A stretch of DNA of 64,000 nt, taken from CAIKMD01 sp035605975 (GTDB lineage Bacteria > Pseudomonadota > Alphaproteobacteria > ATCC43930 > CGMCC-115725). Made by a program: the position numbers and the translations under genes. This document shows positions 7,817 to 15,817 of this stretch, one piece after another. The number at the start of each line of letters is the position of its first letter. Positions within the stretch are counted from its first letter, which is position 1. The notes beneath the pieces are model-generated. The model worked only from the letters and a program-made list of their open reading frames with translations. It was not told the origin of the DNA and searched no databases. Where the stretch lies: positions 43,323 to 107,322 of the forward strand of contig DATNGG010000104.1 in the NCBI GenBank assembly GCA_035605975.1. Direction: 5' to 3'.

Positions 7817-8299
7817 CTAGGCGGCGATACCCGATGGCGGGCGCTCGAGCGCGGCGAGATCCTCGGCGGCAAAGAGACGCGCCACGTCGAAGATGATGAC
7901 GAACGCGTCCCGCCGCCGGGCGATGCCGACGATGTATTCCGACCGCCAGCGGCCACCGATATCGGGCGGCGGCTCGACCGCCGCGGTATCGAGCCCCGTC
8001 ACCTCGAACACCCGGTCGGCGACCAGCCCCAACACGATGGCGCGGCCGTCGATCGGAACCTCCAGCACCAAGATGCGCGTTTCGGGCGTGGCCGGCACGC
8101 TCGGCAAAGCAAGCTTCAGGCGCAGATCGATGACTGGCACGCTGCGTCCGCGGACATCGATGATTCCCAAGAGATAGGCGGGGGCGTGCGGGAGGCGCGC
8201 CACGTCGCGCATGTCGAGGATTTCCCGCACGCTCTCGACCGGCACCGCGAAGGTTTCCCGCTCGATGCCGAGGGTTACGTATTGAACCACATCCGTCAT
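7817..8299 (-). CDS. cheW: CheW adaptor (copy 1, between MCP and cheR)
   Basis: 160 aa, a single CheW beta-barrel domain: QYVTLGIERETFAVPVESV, LGIIDVRGRSVPVIDLR and VADRVFEV are the standard blocks. It couples CheA to the receptor array in the cytoplasm. The start at 8299 has a GGAAGCGG-like site 5-9 bases upstream; an ATG 36 bases earlier overlaps the end of the MCP gene. It differs considerably from the second CheW at 10177-10629, so the operon carries two distinct adaptors. Confidence 0.9.
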   Translation of the reverse strand: MTDVVQYVTLGIERETFAVPVESVREILDMRDVARLPHAPAYLLGIIDVRGRSVPVIDLRLKLALPSVPATPETRILVLEVPIDGRAIVLGLVADRVFEVTGLDTAAVEPPPDIGGRWRSEYIVGIARRRDAFVIIFDVARLFAAEDLAALERPPSGIAA

Positions 8300-8334
8300 G
8301 ATTGGCCGCTTCCGTTCCCGGTTGCGCGACGCCA

Positions 8335-10110
8335 TCAGTGCCGCGCGAACTCGGCGTCGAGATCGTCGGCGCTGCCGGACATGTCGAGGGCGAAGCCGCC
8401 GCCGGCGGCTTTCGCGCTTTTGCCGTGGCTGCTCCGCGCCGACGCGGCTTGGGCGACATGCGGCTTCGCCCCCGCATGCGGCTTGGAAGAACCAGCGTAA
8501 GCCTTTTCGATCTTCTCCATGGCAGCGTCGACATGCGTCGCTTTGGGCGCGAGATGCGCCACGGCCGCCCGGCCCGCTTTGCGCGCGCTGGCCGGTGCCG
8601 CGGACCGGCCGCCGCCCTGCTCGTCCGTGCGGAAGAAGGCGATGGTCGTCTGGAGCTGCTCGGCCTGCGCCGCCAGCTCCTCCGAGGTGGCCGAAGCCTC
8701 CTCCGATGCGCCGGCATTTTGCTGCGTCACCTTGTCGAGTTGCTGGATCGCCTGGTTGATCTGATCGGCGCCGGTGTCCTGCTCGCGGCACGCGGCGGTG
8801 ATTTCTTCGACCAACTCGGCCGTCTTCTTGATGTCGGGCACGAGCTTGCCGAGCATCTCGCCGGCCTCTTGCGCCGCCTTGACCGTGTCGGTCGACAGCG
8901 TGCTGATTTCGGTTGCGGCCGCCTGACTGCGCTCGGCGAGCTTGCGCACCTCCGAGGCGACGACGGCAAAGCCCTTGCCGTGCTCGCCGGCGCGAGCCGC
9001 CTCGACCGCCGCGTTGAGCGCCAAGAGATCGGTTTGCCGGGCGATCTCCTGCACGATCGTGATCTTCTCGGCGATGGTCTGCATCGCTTCGACGGCGCGG
9101 CCGACCGCCTCGCCGCTCGACTGCGCGTCCTTCGCCGACTGCCGGGCGATCTTCTCGGTCTGGCCCGCATTCTCGGCGTTCTGTTTGATGTTGGAGGCCA
9201 TCTCTTCCATCGAGGAGGACGCCTCTTCGGTCGAGGAGGCCTGCTCGGTCGCGCCTTGCGAGAGCTGCTCGGCGCTCGCCGACAGCTCCTGGCTGCCCGA
9301 GGAGACGTTCTCGGCTGCGGAGGCGACCTCAGCGACCACGTCCTTGAGCTTTGCGGTCATCCGGTTGAGCGCCTCGACGAGGTCGCGGACCTCGTCGTTG
9401 GTCTTCACTTCGATCCGCTGCGTCAGGTCGCCCGTCGCGACCCCGCTCGCAAGCTCGACCGCCCGACCGAGGCCGCGGCTGATCGACAAGGCGATCCACA
9501 GCGCCGTCCCGATGGCGATCGCCAACGAGGCGGCGACCATCGAAATCAGCTCGAGCCGCGCGGTACTGTATTGGTCATCGGCATCCGACATGTCTTGGTC
9601 CATGCTGGCATGGCCGAGGTCGATGATGCCCTTCAACTGCGTCTCGGCTTCCGATATCAAGCGCTGTCCCTCGCCATCGGATAGAGTGCGCGCCGCGTCC
9701 TGCTGGCTGTTCCGCACCATCGAGCGGATCTTGTCCTGCGCCCCGATATATTGCTGCCACGCCGAAGCGAAGGCCGCGAGCTTCTGCTTGATGGCGGGAT
9801 TGGAGAGCGTATCGAGCTTCGCCTGCTCGCCCACCAAATCTTGGCGGCGCTTCAGAATGTCGGCGTCGTAGCTTTCGATCTGATCCTTGGATGCCGACAA
9901 AATGAGATTTTTCTCAGCGCGCTCGACCCGCAACAGGTCCGAGCCCAACTGTTCCGCCAGCATCGTGCGTTGCACCGAGCGTTCGATCAGCCGGTCGGTC
10001 ATCGATTTGATCGAAGCGAGGCTACCGATCCCGACCGCCGCGGTTGCCGCGGAAAGAACAATAACCGTCCCGAAGGCGAGACCCAATTTCAGCTTGATCG
10101 AAAAACGCAT
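8335..10110 (-). CDS. Methyl-accepting chemotaxis protein, membrane-bound
   Basis: 591 aa. Transmembrane helix 1 at about 9-31; a periplasmic four-helix-bundle-type sensor domain (about 32-188); transmembrane helix 2 at about 189-211; HAMP (about 212-265); then the cytoplasmic signalling domain, whose tip TDLLALNAAVEAARAGEHGKG is at about 360-380. Glu/Gln-rich segments near 288-304 look like methylation sites. The C-terminus is a long Ala/Lys/His-rich tail (about 500-591) without the CheR-tethering pentapeptide NWETF. It is flanked by the two cheW genes, so it is the dedicated receptor of this operon. The ligand is unknown. Confidence 0.93.
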   Translation of the reverse strand: MRFSIKLKLGLAFGTVIVLSAATAAVGIGSLASIKSMTDRLIERSVQRTMLAEQLGSDLLRVERAEKNLILSASKDQIESYDADILKRRQDLVGEQAKLDTLSNPAIKQKLAAFASAWQQYIGAQDKIRSMVRNSQQDAARTLSDGEGQRLISEAETQLKGIIDLGHASMDQDMSDADDQYSTARLELISMVAASLAIAIGTALWIALSISRGLGRAVELASGVATGDLTQRIEVKTNDEVRDLVEALNRMTAKLKDVVAEVASAAENVSSGSQELSASAEQLSQGATEQASSTEEASSSMEEMASNIKQNAENAGQTEKIARQSAKDAQSSGEAVGRAVEAMQTIAEKITIVQEIARQTDLLALNAAVEAARAGEHGKGFAVVASEVRKLAERSQAAATEISTLSTDTVKAAQEAGEMLGKLVPDIKKTAELVEEITAACREQDTGADQINQAIQQLDKVTQQNAGASEEASATSEELAAQAEQLQTTIAFFRTDEQGGGRSAAPASARKAGRAAVAHLAPKATHVDAAMEKIEKAYAGSSKPHAGAKPHVAQAASARSSHGKSAKAAGGGFALDMSGSADDLDAEFARH

Positions 10111-10176
10111 TGTCTGGCTCCGTACTATCTGCTGCGTGATCGCATAGGGTTTGGCGAGCGGCGTCCTGCCGCTCGT

Positions 10177-10629
10177 CTAAGCGAAAATCCGTTCCATGTT
10201 GGGGATGACGACGAAATCGTTGTTCCGCTTGCCGATGCGGCGGATGAAGTCGGCGCGCCAATGCATGCCGATCCGTGGCGCCTCCTCGGTCGAGGCGGCG
10301 GCGACCTCGGTCACTTCGTGCACCTTGTCGGCCAGGATGCCGACCGTGGTGGGATCGCCGTCGAGGTCGATCTCGACGACGACCATCCGCGTATCCTGCG
10401 TCGGCGCGGTCGGCTCCATGCCGAAGCACAGGCGAAGGTCCGCGAGCGGAACGACTTTTCCGCGGACGTTGATCACGCCGCGGATGAAGCGCCGGGCGCC
10501 CGGCACCTCCGTCACCGGAACCGGATCGAGGATCTCCCGGACGATGCCAGCTTCGAGCGCGAAGATTTCGCCGCCCAGGCCGAGCATGACCGCTTCGAAA
10601 GCGTCGCCGCTGTCCGGATTCGCCATCAT
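10177..10629 (-). CDS. cheW: CheW adaptor (copy 2, directly after cheA)
   Basis: 150 aa CheW domain: AVMLGLGGEIFALEAGIV, IRGVINVRGKVVPLADLR, VGILADKVHEV. Its start overlaps the 3' end of cheA by 4 bases (translational coupling), which suggests stoichiometric co-synthesis with the kinase. The tail (GKRNNDFVVIPNMERIFA) is typical of CheW, where it ends near the receptor-binding edge. Confidence 0.9.
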   Translation of the reverse strand: MMANPDSGDAFEAVMLGLGGEIFALEAGIVREILDPVPVTEVPGARRFIRGVINVRGKVVPLADLRLCFGMEPTAPTQDTRMVVVEIDLDGDPTTVGILADKVHEVTEVAAASTEEAPRIGMHWRADFIRRIGKRNNDFVVIPNMERIFA

Positions 10630-12653
10630 GTCAACTCCGACTGGCGCGCTTTGAGCTTCTCCTCGCGCGCTTGGCCAAGCTCGACCAGGTGAGCGATGTC
10701 GAGAATGAGCGCGACGGTGCCGTCGCCGAGGATCGTTGCGCCCGAGAAGGTCTCGGCGTCGGCGTGCAGCTTCGAGAGTGATTTGATCACCGTCTGGTGG
10801 CTGCCGATGATTTGGTCGACGACCAGCCCGACGCGCAGATCGCTGGAGGAGACGATGACCACTTTCTGGTAGGGATCGGCTTCGGTTTCGGTTTCGAAAA
10901 TCTCGCGCAAGCGCAGGAACGGCACGAGATCGCCGCGGATGTTGAGGAAGCTGCGGCCTTGCGAGCGGGTATCGTCGTCATGCGACAGCTCGACGCATTC
11001 CTCGACCGCGGATAGCGGGAGCGCGTAGCGCCCGTTGCCGACCCGCACGAGGAGGCCTTCGATGATCGCCAATGTCAGCGGCAGGCGCAGCGTGATCTCG
11101 GTGCCGCGGCCGGGAGTCGTCGAAATGTCGATGCCGCCGCGCATCGATTCGATGGTCCGCTTGACGACATCCATGCCGACGCCGCGGCCGGAGACGGCGG
11201 AGATTTCCTTCGCCGTCGAAAATCCCGGGTGAAACAGGAACTGATAGAGCTCCGCGTCGGTGATCGCCGTGCCGGGCGCGAGGAGGCCCTGCTCCTCGGC
11301 TTTCGCGCGGATGCGGTTGCGGTCGAGGCCGCGTCCGTCGTCGCTGACGGTCACCAGGACTTCCGCGCCGGAATGCCGGGCAATCAGGCGGATGCGCCCG
11401 CTGTCCTGCTTGCCGGCCGCCTTGCGGCTTTGCGGATCTTCGAGCCCGTGATCGATGGCGTTGCGGATGAGATGGACCAGCGGATCGGCAAGGCGCTCGA
11501 TCATCGTCTTGTCGAGTTCAGTCTCCTCGCCAATGGTGGCGAGCTCGACCTGCTTGCCGAGGTCGCGCGACAGATCGTGGATCAGGCGGCGGAACCGCCC
11601 GAACAACGAGCCGATCGGCACCATGCGGATGCCCATCGTCGTGTCGCGCAGCCCCGAAGCGAGGCGCTCGATCTCCTCGGCGACGGATTTGATATTGGCG
11701 TCCGTGCTGGACGTCGCCAGCTGGGTGAGCCGGGCCTGTGCGATGACGAGCTCGCCGACGCGGTCCATCAACTCGTCGAGCCTTTCGGCCTGGACGCGAA
11801 GGCTGGTGTTCATTTTCGCCGCGCCATGCCCCGATTCCGCATCCGGCTTGCGCGACCGTCCCTCGCCCGCCTCGCTTGCGCCCGGCAAAGCGTCGCTTTC
11901 CGATGCGGTGGGCGGAAGCGCGGGCACGTCAGGCGACGCGAGCGGCTCGATCGTCAGCTCCATGTCGTCGGCGACGAAGAGAAAGACTTCCTCGATCGCG
12001 GCTTTCGGGTGCGCGGTCGTCAGCACGACATCCCATTCGAGATGGCAGGAATCCGCCTGCATGTCTTCGAGCGCCGGAACATCCGCCGTCAGGGCCGTGA
12101 CGACGCAGGAACCGAGCGCGCGCAATTCGTCGAGCAGGCCGAGCGGATTGGTGCCGCGGATCAGCACATCCTCGGCAAAGCGCAGCCGCAGGTGCCAAAT
12201 TGCCGCATCGCCGTCCGGCGCCGCGCTCTCGCGGCGCTCGGTTTCCGCGGCCGGGGGCGTTGCGCTTTCGGCCCGATGCGTCGAGCCGACCGTCCGCACA
12301 AGATCGTCGAGGATCGCGCGGGCGACCGCGGGATCGGCATCTTGCGGCCGATCGATCAAGAGGCGGATGTGATCCTTCGCGGCGAGCGCGATCGCAATGA
12401 GTTTGCGGCTCGATGGGGCATCGCCTTTACGAACTCGGTCGAAAGCGGTCTCGAATTCATGAGTAAACTCGGCGACATCCGGGAAGCCGAACATCGCTCC
12501 CGAGCCCTTGATGGTATGGAGCGAGCGAAACGCGCTGTCGACCAGCGTGTGATCGTCGGGTGCTTGCTCGAGATCGAGCAGCGCCTGCTCGAGCTGCTCG
12601 AGAAGGTCCTGCGCCTCCTGGCGAAACGTCTCGGCGAAATCCGGCGTCGACAT
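10626..12653 (-). CDS. cheA: CheA, chemotaxis histidine kinase
   Basis: 675 aa in the usual CheA order: HPt with phospho-acceptor H46 in SLHTIKGSGAMFGF; a less conserved P2-like region (about 160-240) and linker; dimerisation domain (about 275-345); ATPase with the N box NAIDHGLEDPQSR, G1 VSDDGRGLD and G2 GVGMDVVK; C-terminal CheW-like regulatory domain (about 540-670). It autophosphorylates and passes phosphate to CheY and CheB. The stop of cheY shares its end with the cheA start at 12653, and the following cheW overlaps by 4 bases. Confidence 0.96.
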   Translation of the reverse strand: MSTPDFAETFRQEAQDLLEQLEQALLDLEQAPDDHTLVDSAFRSLHTIKGSGAMFGFPDVAEFTHEFETAFDRVRKGDAPSSRKLIAIALAAKDHIRLLIDRPQDADPAVARAILDDLVRTVGSTHRAESATPPAAETERRESAAPDGDAAIWHLRLRFAEDVLIRGTNPLGLLDELRALGSCVVTALTADVPALEDMQADSCHLEWDVVLTTAHPKAAIEEVFLFVADDMELTIEPLASPDVPALPPTASESDALPGASEAGEGRSRKPDAESGHGAAKMNTSLRVQAERLDELMDRVGELVIAQARLTQLATSSTDANIKSVAEEIERLASGLRDTTMGIRMVPIGSLFGRFRRLIHDLSRDLGKQVELATIGEETELDKTMIERLADPLVHLIRNAIDHGLEDPQSRKAAGKQDSGRIRLIARHSGAEVLVTVSDDGRGLDRNRIRAKAEEQGLLAPGTAITDAELYQFLFHPGFSTAKEISAVSGRGVGMDVVKRTIESMRGGIDISTTPGRGTEITLRLPLTLAIIEGLLVRVGNGRYALPLSAVEECVELSHDDDTRSQGRSFLNIRGDLVPFLRLREIFETETEADPYQKVVIVSSSDLRVGLVVDQIIGSHQTVIKSLSKLHADAETFSGATILGDGTVALILDIAHLVELGQAREEKLKARQSELT

Positions 12654-13015
12654 CAGCTCAAGACCTTTTTGACGACCGCGAGCAGCTGGTCTTGCTGGAA
12701 CGGCTTGGTGATCCAGCCCGTCGCGCCGGCTTCCTTGGCTTGCTGCTTGATCCCGCTGTCGGATTCGGTCGTCAGGAAGACGATGGGAACGCCCTTGTAG
12801 TCCGGGAGCTTTCGCATCTCCTTGATGAAAGCTAGGCCGTCCATCACCGGCATGTTGAGGTCGGTGACGATCATGTTGACGGGGCTTGCCTTTGCCGCCG
12901 TCAAGCCTTCGGCGCCGTTGCCGGCCTCGACGACCTGGTAACCCGCGCCGGTGAGGGTCAGCTTGATCATCTGGCGAATGCTCGCCGAGTCATCGACCGT
13001 CAAGATCGTTTTCAT
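12653..13015 (-). CDS. cheY: CheY, chemotaxis response regulator
   Basis: 120 aa, a canonical single receiver: D8/D9, phospho-acceptor D52 in VTDLNMPVMDG, T82-T83 at the switch, K104 in WITKPF. The sequence is of the classic CheY type encoded next to cheA in alphaproteobacteria. It lies 13 bases after the STAS gene and immediately before cheA. Confidence 0.93.
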   Translation of the reverse strand: MKTILTVDDSASIRQMIKLTLTGAGYQVVEAGNGAEGLTAAKASPVNMIVTDLNMPVMDGLAFIKEMRKLPDYKGVPIVFLTTESDSGIKQQAKEAGATGWITKPFQQDQLLAVVKKVLS

Positions 13016-13028
13016 GGGATGGCGTCTC

Positions 13029-13355
13029 CTAGCCCCAGAAATCGCTGTCGGATGCGCCGCCCTGCGACGTCGCGGTCAGGAACCCGCCGCGCTCGAGCGC
13101 GGTGCGCAGAACGCCGGCAGCGGGAGCCGCAAGGGCAAGCGAAGCGCCGCGCTGCGCGGCCGAGCGGCGTGCCGCGAGCAGGAGCTGGATGAAGCTGACA
13201 TCGACATCGGTGGCGCCGCCGCAATCGATCGCGATGGGAGCGCCATCATCGAGAGCCGCGGCCAAGGTCGAGCGGATTGCCTCGGCTCGGGGCAAGGTGA
13301 GGGAACCATCGAAGCGCACCATGCGCTTCGCATCAACACGCGCACCAATGGGCAT
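13029..13355 (-). CDS. STAS-domain protein heading the chemotaxis operon
   Basis: 108 aa with the STAS fold pattern: an N-terminal beta strand, LTLPRAEAIRSTLAAAL, then IAIDCGGATDVDVSFIQLLL, where the Ser of DVS occupies the position phosphorylated in SpoIIAA-type anti-sigma antagonists. It may act as a phospho-switchable adaptor inside the che pathway; such STAS genes are known at the start of some che operons. The ATG at 13355 has an AGAAGG site about 8 bases upstream. A longer frame reaches 13424 but its N-terminus is not STAS-like. First gene of the operon. Confidence 0.75.
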   Translation of the reverse strand: MPIGARVDAKRMVRFDGSLTLPRAEAIRSTLAAALDDGAPIAIDCGGATDVDVSFIQLLLAARRSAAQRGASLALAAPAAGVLRTALERGGFLTATSQGGASDSDFWG

Positions 13356-13459
13356 TTCACTAACCTTCTCGCCTCGCTTTTCGGTCGGCGAACGGCGCCG
13401 GTCGAAACTGGGCTTCACCACCACACTGCCTCTTTTTGTAGCAAGCGCAGGTGTCCAAA

Positions 13460-13487
13460 ATATTAATTAGCGATCGCCAACTGACAA
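13460..13487 (-). promoter_or_regulatory. Candidate promoter of the chemotaxis operon
   Basis: On the minus strand TTGTCA (13482-13487) is followed after 16 bases by TAATAT (13460-13465), in an AT-rich pocket that stands out from the surrounding GC-rich DNA. It points toward the STAS-cheY-cheA operon, about 100 bases upstream of its first start codon. Confidence 0.4.
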
Positions 13488-13496
13488 AGCGGCGTC

Positions 13497-13526
13497 GCGC
13501 AGAGCGATTTCAGCAGTGCTCTGCGC
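13497..13526. promoter_or_regulatory. Inverted repeat, 9-bp arms
   Basis: GCGCAGAGC and GCTCTGCGC, perfect arms separated by 12 bases, abut the CRP-like palindrome at 13527-13542. It lies in a divergent intergenic region, so an operator is more likely than a terminator. Confidence 0.4.
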
Positions 13527-13542
13527 TGTGATTCACGTCACA
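13527..13542. promoter_or_regulatory. Perfect CRP/FNR-family-type palindrome TGTGA-N6-TCACA
   Basis: The 16 bases TGTGATTCACGTCACA match both half sites of the classical CRP consensus without mismatch. The centre lies about 82 bases upstream of the inferred transcription start of the che operon and about 70 bases upstream of the ATG at 13604. Which family member binds is unknown. Confidence 0.5.
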
Positions 13543-13603
13543 GGCGAAGCGCTCTCACTTTGGCAATTTGGTCTCGCGACATCGTTCATGAGGGAGACGA
13601 CCG

Positions 13604-13840
13604 ATGCTGACACCGGCGGAGTGGCGCAAGCAGTCGCTATGCTTTCGAAAAATGGCGGCGGAGGAACCCGATCCGCATTTGAAATTGCGGCTGGCTCAAC
13701 ATGCGCGTGCCTTGACTGCACTCGCAACGAAGCTCGAAGGAGAGCACGCGCGGCGCAAAAGATCGATCGGCGAGTTGAGCGGCCGGTCGCGGATGGCGGA
13801 GCGATTTCCGTGGCAACCGGGTGATGCCGCGACGCATTGA
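13604..13840 (+). CDS. Small hypothetical protein (MTPAE-type alphaproteobacterial family)
   Basis: 78 aa beginning MLTPAEWRKQSLCFRKMAAE, then a helix LKLRLAQHARALTALA and a basic tail. Small proteins starting with a (M)TPAE(W/Y)R-x-x-A motif and ending in one or two helices are abundant in Rhizobiales and have no known function. A GAGGGAGACGACCG sequence precedes the ATG and contains a usable ribosome-binding site. The gene is transcribed away from the che operon and shares its regulatory patch. Confidence 0.6.
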   Translation: MLTPAEWRKQSLCFRKMAAEEPDPHLKLRLAQHARALTALATKLEGEHARRKRSIGELSGRSRMAERFPWQPGDAATH

Positions 13841-13957
13841 GCCCGCGCTCGCGCAATGAGCGTTCGGCTGCGGTGGGAGTCGCGGTCGCGGTCGCCGGTG
13901 CGAAATCGAAAGAAAGGACCAGCCTGACGGCCGGCGGTTTCGTCAGGTAGACGGAGC

Positions 13958-15577
13958 CTAGGCGCCGCGAATGCGATCGACGATCGCGCCTGTGTCGCGC
14001 GGCAGAGCCTCGCCGCGCCAGGCCACATGCCCATCGGGCCGCACCAGCACCAACGGCGCTTGATAGAGCGCGCGGATGTCCGGCGCCGTGATCTCGACCG
14101 TCTCCAACGGAACGCCGCGTGCCAGGGCGGCATCGGTGAACGCCCTCCCGTCCGGAGCATCGGCGCCGAGGCGCAGCAAAACGAAACCGCGGCCGAACAG
14201 ATCGAGGGTCGAGCGCCTCTCGTCGAGCCAGGCATGCGGCGCCCGCGCTCCGGCGCGGGTCGAGGGCACATAGTCGGGCCCGTCCTCCGGCATGGCCAGA
14301 CCATCGGGGCAGCACACTGGCGAGTCCTCATAGCAATAGCCGAGCCCGATCTTGTCGGCGTTGAATAGTGATCCAGCACTCATGATGGTTTGCCGCAAGC
14401 TCGCGCGGCTGCGCTCGCCGGCCTCCCCTGGATCGCAAATGGTGACTTCGGGCGACAGCACGCGCCGTTGCATCATCCGGGTCGAGGCGGCGACGCTGAA
14501 GATGCCGACGGGCTGGCGTTCGATGCTGTAGCTGGCGAGGAGATTGTGCCCGCCCCAGCCTTCGACCATCGCCGCGAGCTTCCAGCCGAGATCGACGGCG
14601 TCGCCGATGCCCGTGTTCATGCCGCCGCCGCCATCGGGCGGATTCTGGTGCGCGCTGTCGCCGGCGAGGAAGACGCGCGGGCCGCCGTAGCGCTGCGCCA
14701 CCAGGCTGCGGCGCGTCCAGGAGGTGATGTTGCGCATCGCATAGGGAATCTTGACGCCGAACGCGCGCAGCAAAGCGGCATCGACATCGAAGGATGCGAC
14801 ATCCATCGGCTTGCTGCCGCCGACGACTGAGAGCCGCCAATGGTCGGCGCCGTCTTGGGATTCGAGCGTCGACTTCACCCCATCCGGCCCGACGATATAG
14901 AACATCGCCACCCGGCCTTTGTCGTGGAACGAGGGCAGGTTCTTCACGTCGATCGAGACGTTGACCGGATAATCGTGAACGCCGATGCCACCCATCTTGA
15001 TATCGAGCTGGTCGCGGATCGAGCTTCGCCCGCCGCAGCAGGCGACGAGATAATCCGCGGCGACGCGCACGCGCCGTCCGGTTTTGACGTCGGTGATGTC
15101 CGCGACGACGCCGTTCTCGGATTTCTCGAAGCTCTCGAAACGCGACCAATAGCGCAGCGCGACCGAGGGAAAGCCCGAGGCCAGATCGCGCAGGATCGGG
15201 TCGAACCAAAGCTGGTTGCAGCGTTGCGCCCGCTCCGGACTGACCGGCGAGGGCTTGACGCCGCCATGCGTCGGGCGATTGACGCGCGCGATCTCATAGC
15301 CGGTGATGCTCGTCACGTAGACGAAGTCATGCGGATAGTCGGGCGGAAATCCGGCCCGGCGCACGCGATCGGCGACGCCCCAGCGGCGGCAAAACTCCAT
15401 CGTCCGCACGCCGACCGCGTTGGTGCGCGGAATTTCGTTGGAGCGGTCGCCCTGTTCGACGACGAGACAGGGCACGCCCCGCCAACCGAGCTCGGCCGCC
15501 AGAGCGAGACCGACCGGGCCGGCCCCGACGATTAGCACCGGAACATGATCGGGAGGTTCTGCACGCGTTTCAGGCAT
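13958..15577 (-). CDS. FAD-dependent aromatic monooxygenase (PheA/TfdB/MhpA-like)
   Basis: 539 aa. The N-terminal dinucleotide fold VLIVGAGPVGLALAAELGWR, a mid-protein VACCGGRSSIRDQLDI (DG-type motif region, here CGG), and the FAD-ribityl motif FLAGDSAHQNPPDGGGGMNT give a class A flavoprotein hydroxylase. The C-terminal thioredoxin-like domain (about 440-539) fits the phenol hydroxylase/TfdB branch. The substrate is probably an aromatic or polyketide-like compound and cannot be fixed from sequence. The ATG at 15577 starts nearest the FAD motif; the frame extends 15 codons upstream. Divergent from a binding-protein gene, which might deliver a related aromatic substrate. Confidence 0.85.
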   Translation of the reverse strand: MPETRAEPPDHVPVLIVGAGPVGLALAAELGWRGVPCLVVEQGDRSNEIPRTNAVGVRTMEFCRRWGVADRVRRAGFPPDYPHDFVYVTSITGYEIARVNRPTHGGVKPSPVSPERAQRCNQLWFDPILRDLASGFPSVALRYWSRFESFEKSENGVVADITDVKTGRRVRVAADYLVACCGGRSSIRDQLDIKMGGIGVHDYPVNVSIDVKNLPSFHDKGRVAMFYIVGPDGVKSTLESQDGADHWRLSVVGGSKPMDVASFDVDAALLRAFGVKIPYAMRNITSWTRRSLVAQRYGGPRVFLAGDSAHQNPPDGGGGMNTGIGDAVDLGWKLAAMVEGWGGHNLLASYSIERQPVGIFSVAASTRMMQRRVLSPEVTICDPGEAGERSRASLRQTIMSAGSLFNADKIGLGYCYEDSPVCCPDGLAMPEDGPDYVPSTRAGARAPHAWLDERRSTLDLFGRGFVLLRLGADAPDGRAFTDAALARGVPLETVEITAPDIRALYQAPLVLVRPDGHVAWRGEALPRDTGAIVDRIRGA

Positions 15578-15817
15578 TGTCCTCACCCAGGTGACGAGCG
15601 CCAAGGCTCGCTTTCTTGCCATTTCGATCGGCCAGTCTAGGCGCGGTCAAATCGTCCTGGCAAATTCCGCCCGCGCATGACGCGCCGTGTGAAATGCGAA
15701 GCGGAGTTGCGCGCAAAGACGGTGCGCTGCCATACTCCGTGCCGCAAAAACAACGACACACCAAACGATAGCAGCCTGCATCCGTGCCGAGCCGGTGCCG
15801 TCTGCCGAGGGGGCGCG

